The notes beneath the pieces are model-generated. The model saw only the letters and a list, made by a program, of their open reading frames with translations. It ran no database searches and was not told where the DNA came from. Shown here in pieces: positions 10,633 through 25,600 of a stretch of DNA of 64,000 nucleotides. The DNA lies in NCBI RefSeq assembly GCF_024586455.1, contig NC_065923.1, forward strand, positions 68,173,076-68,237,075. Reading direction: 5' to 3'. Source of the stretch: Bactrocera neohumeralis. Taxonomy: Eukaryota; Arthropoda; Insecta; Diptera; Tephritidae. The translations under genes were made by a program, and so were the position numbers. Numbering within the stretch: position 1 is the first letter of the stretch; every line of letters starts with the position of its first letter.

Positions 10633-13600
10633 GTGAGCTAAACGAAGTGTGAATTTTCGCTTGAAATATTTCATTTTGTCTTTCTTCATATGTAAATTTG
10701 TGTAGACGCCGCAAAATCGCAATGCTCCTCCCTCTCGGACGGCGAATCGTATGAGGGTTACGGCGAAAACGCAGTGCGCGGCTTGCATCAGCGCCATCAT
10801 CAACGTACTGCATCTAGCGTTTCGGCCGGTTTATTGGGTGCCGATGTTGTCAATAATAATAATAGCAACACTGCCGCTGGTGGCAGTGGTGTTGGCGGTG
10901 TTGAATTGGAGCTGGCGCCACACGACAACGCTGTAACAGCAACGAACAAGTGAGTTTGCCAAAATTTCATGCAAGAAAGTTGTTGTCATTTATTAATTTG
11001 TGTTTTATTTCTATCATACCGACATGCCATTTTTAGCGATGACGAGCTGAGCATCATTCCGCGCGACAATTGGGCACGCATGAGCCTACGTCGCACCACC
11101 ACCTCCTCCAGGTGAGTTGTTATATATAGAAATATTCAGGAATAGCGAGTTAGTTGTAGTGTCATTTAGTGCAATTTTTAGTATACCCTGTACAGCGGTA
11201 ACACACGGAAGGAAATGTCGGAGGCTATTCAATGTGACGAGCTGAGTCGCTTAACCATGTCCGTTTGTTCCTCAGTTTTTGAGATATCGATCTGAAATTT
11301 TGCACACGCTCTTTTTTCGCCAATGAGCTGCTCATTTGTCGAAATCTCCGATATGGTACCACTATAGCATATAGCTGTCATACAAGCTGATTGATTAAAA
11401 TCGAGTTCTTGTATGGAAAACTTTTTTATTTGTCTAGGTATCTTCACGAAATTTTGCAGAGATTGTTACCCATGACAATGCTTAAAGTTCTGAAGAAATC
11501 GTTCGGATCGGCCGACTATATCATATAACTGCCGTACAAACTGCTCAATCCAAAAACAATCCTTGCATGAAAAACTTTTTTATTTGACGAGATATCTTCA
11601 CGAAATTTTGCATAGATTGTTATCCATGGCAACGCCACAAGTTTCGACAAAATTGTTGAGATCAGACCACTATAGCATATAGCTGCCATACAAACTGCTT
11701 GAGCAAAATCAAGATACATTCCTTTTATACCCTCTTATGCTATAGAAAATGCACCTGTGAGGGGTATTATATTTTCGGTAGAGCCGTAGTTAACTGTTTT
11801 TTTCATATTTGAACTATCCACCAACAATTTATGTACATTTGTTTGTCAAGTGTCGCCAGCGTAGTCATAAATTACTCGCTGAATGTATGGTTTGCCGATT
11901 GCTTAGTTGACTTTAAATGGAAATAGCTATACAATAATTTTAGACACTTCACAGAAATTCACTCACTCGCTAATGCGACTGCATTAGTTAGTGATGTCTA
12001 TAGTTATTATATGCAATATTTACTATTTGCCGTCTGTGTGTGTGTTAATTTTCGCCAAAAGTTCGACGTAATAATTTAAAGACTGGTTTACTATATATAT
12101 GCAAATAACAAATATATGTGCAATATATTTATATATTACATATACACATATATATGTTCGGTATAGCGTCATATGTCAGTGTCGTTTCCCCAATATGCCG
12201 ATCACCTTCGTTTATATGTATGCCTACATATTAGTACCTGCCTATAAACAAACATGACTACATATTGTTTAATTTTTCATGCCAGTCAGCTTTTTTTTTG
12301 CTTTTGTCTGTCTGTCTCTTTGTCTTCTCGCTTATTTGTTAAAGCATATATACAATAAACATATATACACCTATCCACCAGTCTGTCTTACTTTTACAAA
12401 AAACTGGTTTCCAATTTGAATATGTATTTTAGTTATGTTTAGGTCATAAAATAAAGACGTATATGGTTTGTTGTTTATTTTTCTTTATTTATATACCACT
12501 TTCTGTCATAAATAAGCTATTTGTTGTCAAAAGAGCGCCAATAGTGACGGCAAAGAGCGCGCAAGATCTTTGCACTCATACACTCATTCATAAAAATGAT
12601 ACTCAAGAGCAATTTCAATTGAAAGCGCACTCTTTTTGAGCTCTCTTGAGTAGCCAACATGCTCTTTATACCGTGAACTGGCTGAAAGTTGTCGAATTTA
12701 GCTTAAGTTGTAAGTTGAGTTGTTTACTTTTCTTAAGTTGTAAGTTAAGTTGTTTACTTTATCTGTTATACTATGGGGGATAACAACTTCAATAACTTTT
12801 TTTTGTGGTTATGAGGCACCCTGTGCTTATGGTAATTATATATATTATCTATTTCAAGTGTTATGTACCCATTTAATAACATAATTTTTCTTTAATTTTT
12901 TAATTATTTCATATATTTTGAACATCTCACATCAATATCAAATTTTACCGTTAGAAAAACACTATTTCTTCAAACTGTCAACTGTACTGCTATTTTACTG
13001 ATTGATTGTTTTTATCATTACAGCAATCCTGACAGCCTAACGAATCGTCGTTGGGGTTCCATGAGACAGTAAGCAAAATTTTACTAAAGCAAACCAATTT
13101 TTAACGCTAAGCATATATCTTAACTAATATATATAATAAAGTATATATGAGTTATATATCAACTTAACTTAATAATGCACTTAGCACTTGCAAATAGCTT
13201 GCTCAACAATTTTGCTTTTGTACACACTAAAATAATTTACATTTCTTATTATTTTTGCACTGACATGAATGAAAATTGGTTGCGGTCATTTTTTGCTTCA
13301 TTAACTTAAAATGCACTTAAATATTTAAGCAAATATACAGCCATATAATATGTGTCTGGATATTTTTAATTGCTTGCATCGTACTTTTAAGCAATAGTTC
13401 TATATGTACATATATACCTTAAAAATGTAAATAATAACTTTTTTTTATTATTTTGCCCGTCTTTGTTGCTGTGAAAGCTATCTTAATTTCGTAATGCTCT
13501 TGTTTTTTGTTTACAAAATTATGGTTTATTTTTTTGGGTCTCATAAATTTTTTTCTCACAACATTTGTTTTGCCTCACAAACATTTTTTTTTACAAAAAT

Positions 13601-16600
13601 GTTTTTATTCTTGCAAAACTATATTTTTTTAAAGAATATTTTTTTCTGCACAATAATTTATTTTTTCTTCTTAAAAGTATTTTTGTCTTCACAATATTAT
13701 TTTTGCATTATAAGCATATCTTTTTCTTAACAATGATTTTATTGCAAAAATATACATACATATGTATGTTCCCTCACAAACATAGTTGTTCACACTATAA
13801 TTATATATTTTTTTTGACAAAAATATTTTTTCCTCCATAAAAGCATATTTTCTTTGCATAAACTTCACAAAAAAATTATGTTTTTTCTCCATAAAAATTG
13901 TTTTTTCTTCACAAAATTAGTTTCTTCTTCATAAAATTTTGTTTCTCATTAAGATATTTCTTCTGCACAAAACAATTTTTTTCTTTGTAAAATTTTTTTT
14001 TTCTCACAGAAATGTGTATTCTTTCTTTATAAACATATTTTTATTCTTCAGAGAATATTTTTCTTGTCATAAAATATTTTTTTCTTAACAAATACAATTT
14101 TTTTTCTTTAAAAACATATTTTTTTCTTCCTGTATAATTTTTTTCTCACTATATAATTTTTTTTTCTACCACGAATATACATATTTCTTTCGTTATAAAT
14201 ATATTTTATCTTCACATAGTATATTTATTCGTTATAAATTTTAATGGAGTAAATTGTTTTGTTGTTTCAAAAAAATAGTTTTTTCTCCACAAAAAAATAA
14301 TTTTTTGCCATGCAAAAATTTGTTCTTCATAGAACTATTTTTTTCTTTATTCATTTATTTTTCTCCTCATAAATTTTTTTCTCACACAAATATATATATT
14401 TTTCGTTATAAATATATTTTAGCTTCGCAAAATATTTTTATTCTTCAAAAAAAACTTTTTTTCCATTAAAGCATTTATTTTCTTCACAAAAAAAATTTTT
14501 TTTTTCTTCACAAAACTATTTTTTCTTCATATATAATTATTTTTCTCACAAAAATATACTTTTTACTCCCTATATAATTTTTTTTCTTCACAAAAATATA
14601 TATTTTTCGTTATAAATCTGTTTTATCTTCACAAAGTATTTTTATTCTGCATAAATTTATTTTCTTAATAAAAATATCTGTTTTCTTCACAAAATAATTT
14701 TTTTGTCAGAAAATTTTAAAATATTTTTTTTTTCACAAAACAATTTTTTTCTTTATAAAAACATTTTTCCTCCTTTTATAATTTTTATTCCTTCCAAAAT
14801 ATTTAAAAGATTCGTCATAAAATATTTAAAAGATTTTTTTCTCGCAAGAATATATTTCTTTCGTTATCAATATATTTAAAAAATACTTTTTCTTCATATT
14901 TTTTTGTCACAAAATATTTTTTTCTTCATAAAAAAACAGTCTTTACAAAAATATATGTATTGTTATTAACATTATTTCCTAATAAAAATATTTTGTGTTT
15001 TAATAATTTTTTTTCTATACAGAAATACATATTTATTTCTTCATAAGAAATTTTTTTCTCACAAATTACTGTTCTTGTACATATTTTTTTTTTTGTTTTT
15101 TGCAAAACTATTTCTTTCTTAAGTATAATGTATTGTTTCTCAAAAATATATTTTCTTTTTTTCACAAAATTATTTTTCTATGAAATCTTACATATGTATC
15201 TCTTTATTCATCTCCCACTTCAACTAATTCACCACGTCGCTCCTCATTTTATTATAAATTTTCTTCTAGCCACAACATAAACATTTACGCCTTCGCTTTC
15301 TGCTTTTTTCAATTAACGCAAGAGAAATGTACGCTCCTCTAATAAAAATGTCAACTTTGTAGTTTTCTTGTTTCCACTCCTTTTCTTCGTCTGCGCTTAT
15401 TTGCAATTATTTGTGCGATAATTTCTGCTGGCCAACGATGGACATGTCGCAATTTCCGGCTTAAATTAGTGGCCAATATATTGACCGAGAATTGGCATTG
15501 CGCAATCGAAGTCAGCAAACGGCATAAATAAATGGTGAATGTGTGCTATTATTGTTGTTGTTGCTGGTGTAGCGGCGCGCAGAAAAAATCGCATAAAGAG
15601 CAAATAGCATATATTTCGTTTGAACTCCAATGTGTCTGCGTTTAAGATCGCGTTCGGAAACGCTTAGAGCCAGATTAATTGCCAGTGATTAGCTGGCGCT
15701 GTTACAAACAAACACAAGATATTAGCTACGTGCTGTGCTTGTTGTTGGTATACGAGTAACACAGAGAGTTAGTAACATATAAAACATATGTGTATGTATG
15801 TATGTATATACATATGTATCTATACTATATGTATATATTTATTTTTATATATTTATTTTTCTTTCATTGAATCTGCTTGCAATGAAATTACTTCGGTTCC
15901 AATTCTGATGATATCACTTTCGAAATGTCTCTATTAATGATTTTGCTTCTGCTCAATTTTATGACATCAGAATATATGCATATCTTCAAGATTATTTTTG
16001 GTTGTAATTGAGATCTTTTTATTGCTGTATGTTTGGTCTTTATTGTGAGAAAGTAGACTTAGAATAGTCTTATGGAAATCATATAGCGAAAAATTATATT
16101 TCTAAAAGCGTTTAGAAGGCGCTATCAAACCTCCGGGTCGAGCTCTGATAAAAGTTATTAAGGCATTCAAAATCAAATATAACCCGGACTGGTCGATTAG
16201 TACTGCAAGCGGAAACCGAAAAGTATGCCCCGGTCTCGAAACCTTCCGTTAGCTGCATCTTTTTGTAAAATTTTAGAGCATCACCCCTATCGGCCAGCTT
16301 GTCAAGGTCTTCGTACTCACGCATTTCGGCCTCTCTTTTTTGTCTGCAAATGCGTCTCACTTGCCTCTTCAACTTTGGGTATCTGTCCCATCCCATACGT
16401 GTTGTGGTCGATTGTAACATTGCGAGGTGGGCAGTCTGTTTTCTCTCCACTGCCACACGATGCTCCAAATCGTAACAGCTGTTCTTTTGCCTTTTCCTAA
16501 AACCAATGGTTTCTATTGCAGCTGTACATAAGTACGGCATTTCCGTCCCAAAGTTTCTTTGCTGATGAGTGCTCTCAAAGAACGGGAATACACGTCGAGT

Positions 16601-19600
16601 AGAACATCGTTCGGCTGTCTGTTGTGATTGCAGCTTCTCGACGTCGAATTTATCTTGTGCTTGTTGACGTAGGTTTCTTGTGCACAGAGGCGGATGCGTA
16701 TCTTGGCTGCAACAAGAAAGTGGTCCGAGTCAATGTTAGGACCTCGGAGGGCACGCACATCTAAAAGGGACACTGGAGACGTGTCTTCCGTCTATCACAA
16801 CATGATCGATCTGGCAGGTGGCTTTTCGATCTGGAGACAGCCGGGCAGCTTGATGAATTTCCTATGCTGAAATTGTAGTACTGCATTCCATATAACCATA
16901 TTTTGAGACCTGGCGAAATCGATCAGCCTCAAACCACTTGCGGGTGTTTCATCATGGAGGCTGAATTTACCGGCCATTGTGCCTACCTTCTTTGCCCACC
17001 CTGGCGTTAAATTCGCCAAAAACGATTTTATTATTGTGGCGAGGGCAGCTCTCATAAGTGCGCTCCAAGCGCTTTTAGAAGAAATCTTTCATCACATCAT
17101 CCTTATTTTCCGTCAGGACGTGGGCACAATTCAGCGATATGTTGAAGAATTTCGCTTTGATGTGGTTTTGGCTAGACGTCCATCCACCGTGATGAATGTC
17201 AGGAATCGGCGACGGAGTCTCTCTCTCACCATGAATCCCACACCGAATTTTCCGCCTTTATATAGCCACTGCAGTAAATGCCACAAAGACCTGCTCATCT
17301 CAGTCTTTGTCTTGTCCATCGCACTTCTTGGACGGCGGTGATGTCAGCATTTACAGGAGGATATCTACCAGCTGGGCGACGGCACCTTCACAGTTAAGGG
17401 ACCAGACATTCCAGGTCTATGTCCTTAAATCGTAATCCTTAATTCGCTTGCGTGGTCGTCATGAAAAGGGGGGTCTCTCATCCGAGGCTGTTGTTTCCTT
17501 TTCATTGATGGCGTTTTTTACGTGGCTGGTCTCAAACCCAGCGCACAATCCAGGGGATGGGTGGTTCACCTTCTCACTTTAGCTCGCCTCCAATCGGATG
17601 TTCTTTGGCTTCCCAGAGTATACTTGGCCCTAAGTCGTGAGCTGCTTGAGCCATATGTAAAAGAATCATTTCTGGACACTCCCAAGTAAATGGCGCTCAG
17701 AGAAATTTCCTCACTTGCGTGAACTTCTACACATGGCTCCATTCTCCTTCTCGAATATATACTAATCGCAATATCACTTGTCAAAGGATATACCAATAGA
17801 AAATGTTCCTCAGAATCTCTGTTGAATTGTAATGGCGAGCTTTTTTGTGCCAGAAATATTCAAAGGTCTTCGAATGACCATCATGGTTTCGCACGCATTT
17901 GCCTTAGCATAGCTAAACTGTTTTCTATCTGCCATCCACTGTCAATATTTTTTTTCTTTTTTTTTCTCAGTCAACTCAAAGTTCTAACTGTCCGTTGAAA
18001 TTAACTGTATAAACAAAACATAAATAAAAATAAAAAATTTGACAATGTTTAACTTGATTAAGCCTGCGCTGAGCTACAGCTTCACTGCTCTTTTGAATTG
18101 ATCCAATTCCGTTTAGTTCATCAATTTTTGTCTTTACGGTTCACAATTTTTTCATTGTTTGCCCCGCGGCGGACAGATCATTGGAATTTAGAACAAACTC
18201 ATTAAAAGTTGCTTGGCGAATTTCATGGCACTCCTCTTTCTCGTCTCAACGGAAGACCAAAAGCTGTTGGGTCGCAAGTAAGCAAGAATACAAGACCAAA
18301 AAGCCAAGAAGACTTCGCAAGCCATTGCCATGACAACTTGGCCCTTCAGCGTCTTATTGTTCTTTCGCCAACTGTATACTTACCAGCTTTCATTTTGCTT
18401 AACAAATACTTTTGTTGTAGTCCGAAACCGGTTCCCAAGACTGCGAAAGAATATCCGAACTGTGTGAAGAGTCAAGGAAAACTGTATATGTAGAAAAAAA
18501 TAAAGGTGATCAGTTAAACGAAGCCCATGTACGTGAAGGCATTGCATTGAAGCTGGCCAGCCAACAAATAGATCGCTTTGTTCAAGTGCCAGGTTGTGTT
18601 GGGATTGAACGGGAAGAGCGCAACAACAACAGACTCCCCTATATGAAGCGCATACGATTGCCAGTGCAATGGCCAAAGAATCAGTTAACAACGGACCTTT
18701 TCGCCGAAGTCTTATACGCTTCGTTGGTTCGCATTTGTCGCGCTGCGGCATGCAACTGGTGGTGGTGGTGGCGGTGGTGTTGCTGGTTGCTTGCGTTAGC
18801 TGCCATTCAACAGGCTGTTGCATGCGCTTGTTGTTGTATTGCTTTTCGTGTAGTGCATATTTTTTGGCTCTATGCTTTTGCCACCACAATAATTACAAGA
18901 GTTATGTATGTGGTGGTTTGGTGCAGCGCAAAACCACAACTTCAACAACGTCATCATTGTCAGCGTCATGACATAGGAATGCGAACGTGCGCGCATGCGC
19001 TGTTAAAAACCCGTCGCGGTTGCCTGTTTTGTTTGGCCTGATGATGGCATGAAAGTGTGACGGTTGCGCGGTAGCGGGGAAATGTTTGCTTGGATAGGTT
19101 GGTTAGCGTTTGGCAGTAAGTTATGTGGCTTGTGTGCCGCACTATGTTGGCTTCTTGCTGCGGTGACGCATTTTTATGCTGTTAGCCGCTTTTCAGTTAT
19201 ATTTTAAAGCTCGGTTTTGATGCTTTTGAGTAACCGTCGCAAGAAAATTAATCAAATTTTAGATAAAATCTCAACTCACTAAACTTTTTCCCCTGTGCAC
19301 TTGTGGAACAGTTCCTATAAATATGGGTAGATGTCAAGGGAAATTCAATTTATATATTTTGAAGTCCAAGTCTCGTCTGCTCGTATGGTTTTCGCGAAAC
19401 CGCTGGCAACTGTAAAATCAAAAAGCTTGTAAGAGAGGACAGTCTTGTCTCGATTACATCGGATTGTTAACGGGTCTCCGTTGTATTCGCTGAACCTCTG
19501 ATATTAGTAGGCGCTGGTCAACAAATAACTCCTGTGCTACAACGAGCTCACTCTGGCCAAGTTCGGAACCCAGAGATCCATTGAACTGCTCACTCACAGT

Positions 19601-22600
19601 AGGAATCATTCTGGTCTAGTTGCGAACCCAGAGATCCACAGCTTACTCTTAGTAGATATTAACTTCATCGCACCTAGCGAGATAACTGGAATTGATTTTT
19701 GCCATTTCAATACATTTGTGATAGGCTCAAAACGTTTTGGCGGTTTTTCAGAGTCTTTTTTAGCAATACTTTGGAGTGTTTGTATATAATAATGGACCGG
19801 TGCTCTGAGATATCCGAGTGGCATCCATTTTTGATCGACGATTTAACCTAACCTAACCTAATCTAAGCTCGAGCAGAGTGTATCGAATTTAATGGTAAAA
19901 AGCTACCAAAGAAGAATCAATATTTGTTAGTGAACTTGTGGAACACCTAAAGTTTCAGCATCAAACAAGTTTCTATGAAAAATTCTATTATAACAATTAT
20001 TCTAAAAATTATACAACCTTCTAAAAACTGCCAACTTTAACCTACCATCGAACAGTTACGTCCAAATGAACTTGTGAAACAGCAAAGTTGATAAATAGAA
20101 AAATGGAAAAGATTTATCGTTTGAATGCACCCTAATTGATAAAGCTTCGCCAAAACTACCATAAATTTCTATAATTAACTCCTCATTAAATCGTTTGCTA
20201 TCGTGGAGCTGTATGAATGAGAAACTAATGATGAGTAATGATTTTGTGCCATGAAATTATGTTGCCTCAAGCACAAATTGTTAGCATTTTCTATTGTCAA
20301 ACCTGCGCAACTTAAAATTTTTTTCCGTTGATCTTGACTTAGCACTTAAGCGCAGAAGTACTAGGCAGCTTCTATTATTATTGTTTATGGGAAAAGAATT
20401 ACGTAAATTACTTAATTATACATAAATGCTTGAAAAGGTTTCAGAAATAAGAATCCTATAAATAACGATATACAGTTAGTTGAGGTTTTTTTTTCTAACT
20501 TTAGTGGTTTAAAATAGTAGAAACATAAAAACAAGCTTTCATTTTTTGCATTCCTTTTTTCTAATCTTCTAGTCGTATATCTTACTTTCTCATAGTTTTG
20601 CTTAGTCGCTCGCATTTTTTTGGCTATTGAGCTTGAGATTTGCGGCGTTTCTTAATGACACATCAGTCGCTTTTATTTCATGCTAGGCTTAGCTGAGAAA
20701 AGTCTTAAAATTGCGGTTGATAAATGTGTTCCATAATCTTTTTTCATTACTCATTTTTCATATTACTATACGCATACATATTTCTGGCTATTTTTCTCCA
20801 CCACATATTTTCTTACTCATTAGACCACCACATGCAAACAGCTTTCGTTCCATTAAATGTTGCTTAGCTTCGCAATATGTTGGCTTTTTATTGTAATTAC
20901 TAAACATTCTTTAGAAATATTTATATTTTTGTTCATTCTTTTAGTGTTGTCATTGAACTAGTCGCACATAGTTGACAATATCTTAAAATTTTTTAAGCAT
21001 ATATTATTTTGTGAAATTTTCAGATTTATTGACACATTAGTCCAAGTAAAATATGTATTAAATTCAAAATTATCTTAAATTTATTAAGCTTTCAATAAAA
21101 CCAATGATTTAAGGTGTTTCACAAGTTCAATTATACAAATTTATCTAAGGTGTCTCACAAGTTCACAAATAGAAAATCTTTGATCTAACCGGTGTTTTAT
21201 AAGTTCAATTATACGAATTTCAATATTCCACAAGTCCACAGATAGAAGACCTTTGAGCTAGTCGGTGTTTCGTAAGTTCAATTATAGGAATTTAAATATC
21301 TAAGGTGTCTCACAAGTTCAATAATAGAAATACTGTTTCACAAGTTCAATTATACGAATTTAAATATCTAAGGGTTCTCCCCAGTTTACAAATAGAAAAT
21401 CGTTCAGCTAGACGGTGTTTCATAAGTTCCATTATACGAATTTAAATATCTAAGGTGTCTCACAAGTTCAATAATAGAAATACTGTTTCACAAGTTCAAT
21501 AATAGAAATACTGTTTCACAAGTTCAATTATACGAATTTAAATATCTAAGGGTTCTCTCCAGTTTACAAATAGAAAATCGTTCAGCTAGACGGTGTTTCA
21601 TAAGTTCAATTATACGAATTTAAATATCTAAGGTGTCTCACAAGTTCAATAATAGAAATACTGTTTCACAAGTTCAATTATACGAATTTAAATATCTAAG
21701 GGTTCTCCCCAGTTTACAAATAGAAAATCGTTCAGCTAGACGGTGTTTCATAAGTTCCATTATACGAATTTAAATATCTAAGGTGTCTCACAAGTTCAAT
21801 AATAGAAATACTGTTTCACAAGTTCAATTATACGAATTTAAATATCTAAGGGTTCTCCCCAGTTTACAAATAGAAAATCGTTCAGCTAGACGGTGTTTCA
21901 TAAGTTCCATTATACGAATTTAAATATTTAAGTTGTCTCACAAGTTCAATAATTGAAATACTGTTTCACAAGTTCAATTATACAAATTTAAATATTTAAG
22001 GGTTCTAACCAGTTCACAAATAGAAAATCTTTGAGCTAACCGGTGTTTCACAAGTTCATTATACGAATTCATTTACATAAGCGTTTCACAAGTCCAATTA
22101 ATCAATTATCTAAGCTGTTGCTCAAGTTCGGTGCAATTCTCCATAGCTTTTAAAGCAGATTTGCTTTATATTGTTTAAGTTGATAAGGTCAAGAGTAGGT
22201 TCTAGATTGAAGTTACGTTTTGTTATTCCAACTTTGTAATCTCGACAGAGGCTACTTTCAACTAAAATAGATTATTGTACATTTTTCAAAACTAAGCTTA
22301 TTGTTCGCCAAAATTTTATGGAAATTTTGAAATATTTTTATTTTCATACAAAAAAAATTTCTCTTGAAAGACACCGACTGCTTGCAAGCTGTTGTGCTAT
22401 TGGCAACTACTAATATCTAAACGATATTTACCCACTTTCTGTTAATTAAGATTGTGGAATTCTATTAATTATTGGCAAAAATTAATTAACTATACAATTC
22501 ACAGTGCCGAACTGCTATCAAAAATGCGCAGCTGAGGTTGGGTGTGTTTGTACATATATATCTTTTTTTCAAGCGCATTAATGCAGTAGCTTAAAAACTA

Positions 22601-25600
22601 AATCCGGTTTTGCAAATTCACCAATGCATTGTTATTCACATATGTACTTATATATATGTTTTTAGTTACTACTATTAACTCCCTACTAAGTCAAGGCTAA
22701 TAAAAAACTTAAAGCTAATTGAGCCGTAAAGCTTAATTAATTATTTTATGGAAATAAAAAAACGAAATATATAGGCAGCGTGATTGTATTAAATGTGTAT
22801 ATAATCAGTGTTTCATATTTAAAAGCGCATTCAGAGGTAGGATAATACCTTCTACTGCTACCTTAATGGCTGCAACTTCGCCTTGGAAAACACTGCAATG
22901 GTCAGTCTAAAGCTGGAGTTAATAGAGAGCTTCTTACAGTAAAACCCTCTACCAACCTTCTCTCCAAGCTTTGAGCCACACGTAAAGAAGCTCACTGCCA
23001 TCTCCTCCAGCGGCTTCTTCGCACTTACATCTCCTTCGCCGTTATATGGGTAGAGAAAGAGCCGCCAGAGTTCAGCTTGGCGACTCCATGATCCAAGTGA
23101 TCCGATTTGAAGTCACAGTGTGTGAAGATTTCCGAGTTTATTTTAGGAACCCAGATTCTCCGTTGAACGCTATCGAGTTTCTTTGCAAGTGTGGTATTTT
23201 CTAGAGCCCTTCACCACATAAAGATTCTATGGAACATAATGGGCTTGACTGTGGTATCGTAGAGCCAGAGGATCAATTTGGGTGTGAAACCCCATCTTTT
23301 GCTAATGTGTCCTTTATGTTTCAAGTGATCCGATTTGAAGTCACAGTGTGTGAAGATTTCCGAGTTTATTTTAGGAACCCAGATTCTCCGTTGAACGCTC
23401 TCGAGTTTCTTTGCAAGTGTGGTATTTTCTAGAGCCCTTCACCATATAAAGATTCCATGGAACATAATGGGCTTGACTTTGGTATCGTAGAGCCAGAGGA
23501 TCAATTTGGGTGTGAAACCCCACCTTTTGCTAATGTGTCCTTTACAGCAATAGAAGGAAATCAATGCCTTCGATATTCGGCTTCCATGAAAGCTTCCTAT
23601 CCAGGATGAGTCCTAGATATTTCAATGTATCTGTCGGTTACAGACGCATACAGTCTCCCATTTGAGGCAGCGGTGCTACCGGGATCTTGTATATTTGAGT
23701 AAATAAAACCGCAAATGGGAGCCATCTCGGTTTTATTTGGATTGCTGGCGAGACCACTTCCGACTAACCAATTTTTTACGACGCTGAGATACCCTTGCGT
23801 CAACTCGTTCACATTACTCAGGAACTTTCCTTTAAAAATGAGTGCTACATCATCTGCAGAAGCAATCAGCAGGCAGCCACGATCCTAAAGTTTTTTATGT
23901 AGGTCGTTAATGACCGTGATAGAAGATGAGAGAGAACTCCAGCTTGTGTGGTTCCCCTATTCACATTTCGTCGAGTACGTGCGTTGTCCCATTCCGTTCC
24001 AATCACTCTTTTGCATAAAATGCTGAAAATGAGGTGTTTGAGGTTTGATTTAACCCCAAGATCGTCCAGAGCAGTAAAAACTGCTTTCGGGGGGACGTTA
24101 CTGAAAACTCCCTCAATATGATGGAAGATCTTGACAGCGAATTCTTTAATCCTAATGACTTATTCAAGCCATGACACGATAGTATAAAGGCCAGTATCCA
24201 CCGACCTGCCTTTACAATAATAATGTCCTGCTAAATGCCCGCTGCATCTGAGCTTGTATGATACCATCCGGTCCTGGAGACTTGAAAGATTTGAACTAAT
24301 TTATCGCCCAGATCAAGTGCCATTCATCCAGCAGGTCAACAAAGGTCGCGCAATCCTCTTGCAGCAGTCCGAGAGATATCCTCCCAGAGGACGGGAAGTC
24401 TCAATACTTAAACTGACCTAGTTTTTCTTTTCGTTGTTCATTTTTTATGATTCTATAAAAGACACGATACAAATTTTATATAAAAAGTTAAGTTTTTCTG
24501 CGGATTTTATACAATAAAATAATTTATTGTAACAATTTAAACACAATTATCTCTCTGTTTGTCTCTATCACTACCGCTCACTCCCACAATAAACGATGAA
24601 ATAGTTGAAATCAACGATATACATAATTAAGTAAACATAATAAATTACTTCTAATTAAATAAATTAAAATACAGCAGCTTTAGCTAATCATAATCCGCTA
24701 ATAATCGCAATTTGCATTATTGCATGCCAATAAATCTGCATATCTTTACAAAAGCACGCACGTACTCACACAAATAAATATAACAAAAGTTCAACCAAGC
24801 GTCACTATAATATTCTTACACATATAGATCAAAATACATATGTATATATGTATGTTTGTGTGCGCTTACAACTACAATACAATTTTCCCACACTTGACAG
24901 TCACGTAAAACGAGTTCCAGTGCACATCTTCGTTGACTTCTCACCGCCTTACATGGCATTGTTGTCTACACATGACTGACTTTTTCACAGGTACGAGCAA
25001 GAAATTATGCGACAAAAATGTAAAAAATATGAACGATAGCAATAAAAAATAACATAAGTAAAGAAAAAAATTGCACAAAGCGTACATAATGCCTAAACTG
25101 AGAAAAATTTGCTGCCATGACTCATGCACACAGGGGCTTCTTCATGTGTTTTCTTCGATAATAGCAAAATTGTGCATAATTGCGAAGGCAATTAGGAAAT
25201 GTGAAACAGAGGCATTTAAATTTGTTGTAATTTATATGTGGGAATAATGCAAATAGAGGGTAAACGTACTGCAAGGGTTAAAGGAATGTTTTTTGTTTAT
25301 TATATGTTACTACTTGTTCCAGCCAGAGCTAAATTCTTGTGTGCACTCGAGCAAAGGATGCTATAGTCGTAAGAATATGTACATAAATTAAAATAATTTT
25401 TAAGTACCAAGTCAACCGAGCTTTCAGATTTTTTTGCCAAAAACACATAAATTGGAGTATCTTATGTTAGAACGTTTTTCAACTATGTTCAGTTCGATAT
25501 CGAAAATCAATGACAGAGAGTTTTTATTAATACTTTATGTAGGCCTCACGAGTTCACATTTCTATTGTAGTCTCAAAATTTTGCTTTCAAATTGTAAACA

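Noticed and set aside
11229..11447. Minus-strand frame with ICYSGTISEISTNEQLIGEK, also seen in variants at other loci
   Set aside because: The frame recurs wherever the dispersed repeat lies and tracks the repeat's units. It is non-coding repeat sequence and not a protein family.
16979..17341. 120-codon plus-strand open frame
   Set aside because: It is the antisense shadow of the RTE endonuclease relic, whose motifs are on the minus strand.
18380..18889. 169-codon minus-strand open frame in intron 4
   Set aside because: Its composition follows the GGT/GTT triplet repeats, it overlaps equally long frames on the other strand, and it has no recognisable domain or splice context.
19840..19865. 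TAACC repeats as a telomere-like sequence
   Set aside because: Only about four units at the end of a repeat-like block, inside an intron. They fit a LINE tail, and higher flies lack such telomeric repeats.
21110..22130. Regular direct repeats resembling a CRISPR array
   Set aside because: Repeats are contiguous with no unique spacers, higher-order and diverging at the edges, and the DNA is eukaryotic. It is a satellite.
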